Assembly: GCA_030849075.1 (NCBI GenBank)
Contig: JASAOO010003071.1
Coordinates: 1 to 20,333, forward strand
From: Zelonia costaricensis
Taxonomy: Eukaryota > Euglenozoa > Kinetoplastea > Trypanosomatida > Trypanosomatidae
Length of the DNA: 20,333 bases
Reading direction: 5' to 3'
The notes under the pieces are model-generated. The model searched no databases. It was not told the origin of the DNA and saw only the letters and a program-made list of their open reading frames with translations. Below, one piece after another: positions 19,123 through 20,333 of this stretch (position 1 is the first letter of the stretch; every line of letters begins with the position of its first letter). The position numbers were made by a program, and so were the translations under genes.

Positions 19123-20333
19123 TAAGCCAACGGGAGCTAACGAAAAGGAAAAAGAGGCAGGAGAGCAATCCACCACGGAGGGGTACGCGGAAGCGCGTGG
19201 TGCTGAAACTCTCTGGTAATAGAATCAAGTCGAATGGGCGCAAGGCTTGCACGCACGCGCGCAGAGGACGACGAACAGATGCCGACGTACACGAGTGGGA
19301 AAGCGGATGGGTGGGAGGATTTCAGTTTGAAAGGAAAAAAGAGCACGAGTGAGCACTAGGGGTGGGAGACACGCACACACACACGCACAGACACGCACAC
19401 TAGGAGAAAAAGGCACAGTGAAGGCGGGGTAGAGGGCAGAATAGTCACGTCAACAAGAAACCAGCCTAAACGAACCCAACTGGGGGGACAGCAGGGAGCC
19501 TGGAGACGTAGAGGAGGAGTCCCACACACGCCCAGTAAGAGAGACACACACCGGCACAGGATGGGAGAAAGGGGGGAGAGGGGGGAGGAGAACAAGAAAA
19601 GAAAACGAGTAAAACAAAGGAAAGGGGGGTAGCTTTAGCTAGCGACGACAACCCACGTAGCGTGCCGGGCAGTCTGGCAACTCGCAGCAGCGTGAAGGAG
19701 CTGGTGGGGAAGGAGGGAATCTGCGAAGAGAAGCAGAACTCGGAGAAAGGAAAACGAAGAAATTGGAAAAGAAAACGAGTGAGAAAGAGCAGCAGCAGCA
19801 AGCCCCTGGGAAAAGAAAGGCGGTTCCGTTCGATCCTTTCTTGTCTGTCTTTGGCTAACTCCTTCTTTTTTTTTCGTGAGTGCTGCGGTGCGTTTTTCAA
19901 GTCTCTTTTTCTTTTTGTGAGTGTGTGTTTCTGTTTGTGTGACTGAGTAACACGCTTGTGTTGCGTTCGGGTTCTTGGTGGGGGGGAGGGCACTCTTTTT
20001 CCAGCGGTGCACACTCCAGTCGGTGCTCGTACGTCAACACGTGTGTTTAGGGGGGGTACTGTGTGCGGCGGGCGGGTATTCGTTTCTGTTTCCCGCTTTC
20101 CACGTGTAGTTCGCGATGCAGAGCGCACGAAGAATGACCGCTTTCTTCCTCGTCTGTTTTTTCCAACTCTCGTAAGGACTTGAACTCTCACCACACAATC
20201 GGCGCGGTGCGTAGGGGAGTTTACGGCGCAAACAGAAAAAGTCACGAATGAGGGAGGACCTCGGCTGACTGGACTGGAGAGGACGTGCTGATGATGCAGG
20301 CGGCCAGACAGCGAGCTGGAAGAGAAAAACAAA
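19121..20333. other. Intergenic sequence with a T-rich island, no gene seen
   Basis: From 19121 to about 19835 the + strand is purine-rich with short CA runs near 19372-19400. From about 19840 to 20180 the + strand turns T- and G/T-rich, with T runs near 19866-19874 and 19908-19918, then becomes purine-rich again to the window end. A long minus-strand frame (about 288 codons) covers 19466-20332, but it starts at TTG and translates to Arg/Ser/Pro/Leu-rich low-complexity sequence, so it is not called. The sequence probably belongs to the 3' UTR and intergenic space of the next gene to the right. Confidence 0.5.

Noticed and set aside
18651..19130. In-frame N-terminal extension of the RNA-binding protein by 160 codons
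   Set aside because: It has no ATG (it opens at TTG), begins in the translated TG repeat and crosses the SL acceptor and polypyrimidine tract.
19466..20332. 288-codon open frame on the minus strand at the right edge
   Set aside because: It opens at TTG, is Arg/Ser/Lys/Leu-rich low complexity, and has no recognisable motif.

Overview
The window looks like nuclear DNA of a kinetoplastid, most likely Leishmania or a close relative (Leishmaniinae). Four things point there. The one clear gene is intronless, very rich in G/C at third codon positions, and encodes a double-RRM protein of trypanosomatid style. A long polypyrimidine tract ending in CACAG sits a few bases before its ATG, as expected for a spliced-leader (SL) acceptor. 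The rest is long non-coding sequence full of (CA)n/(GT)n tracts, homopolymers and strand-biased polypurine/polypyrimidine stretches, typical of Leishmania intergenic DNA. The species cannot be named from this evidence.

Layout. Positions 16533-18650 on the minus strand hold the RNA-binding protein gene (705 aa). The 1.7 kb to its right (18651-20333) is its 5' flank, with the SL acceptor, a (CA)24 tract and a T-rich island. The 16.5 kb to its left (1-16532) is downstream of the gene and holds no convincing protein gene, tRNA, rRNA, SL RNA or transposon. Long open frames exist there, but they translate into low-complexity repeats (THTHTH, CVCVCV, runs of S/P/R/K) and arise because a pyrimidine-rich strand rarely spells a stop codon. 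The + strand is purine-rich through most of the desert, so the minus strand is pyrimidine-rich. This matches the sense strand of trypanosomatid polycistronic units and agrees with the gene direction. Short T-rich islands on the + strand (about 1830-1970, 5135-5150, 9780-10020, 11790-12540, 14286-14700, 19840-20180) break the pattern.

Best leads. (1) The desert itself: an unusually long 3' UTR/intergenic region or a boundary between transcription units. (2) A 44-codon minus-strand ORF at 8250-8384 preceded by a textbook SL acceptor, with the same geometry as the real gene. (3) An inverted (GT)17/(CA)13 pair at 2889-3112 and a C15/G15 pair at 10091-10317 that could fold into long stems. (4) G-quadruplex motifs that lie nearly all on one strand. 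(5) An Arg/Ser/Ala-rich N-terminus of the RNA-binding protein that resembles a mitochondrial presequence. No multi-gene system is visible.
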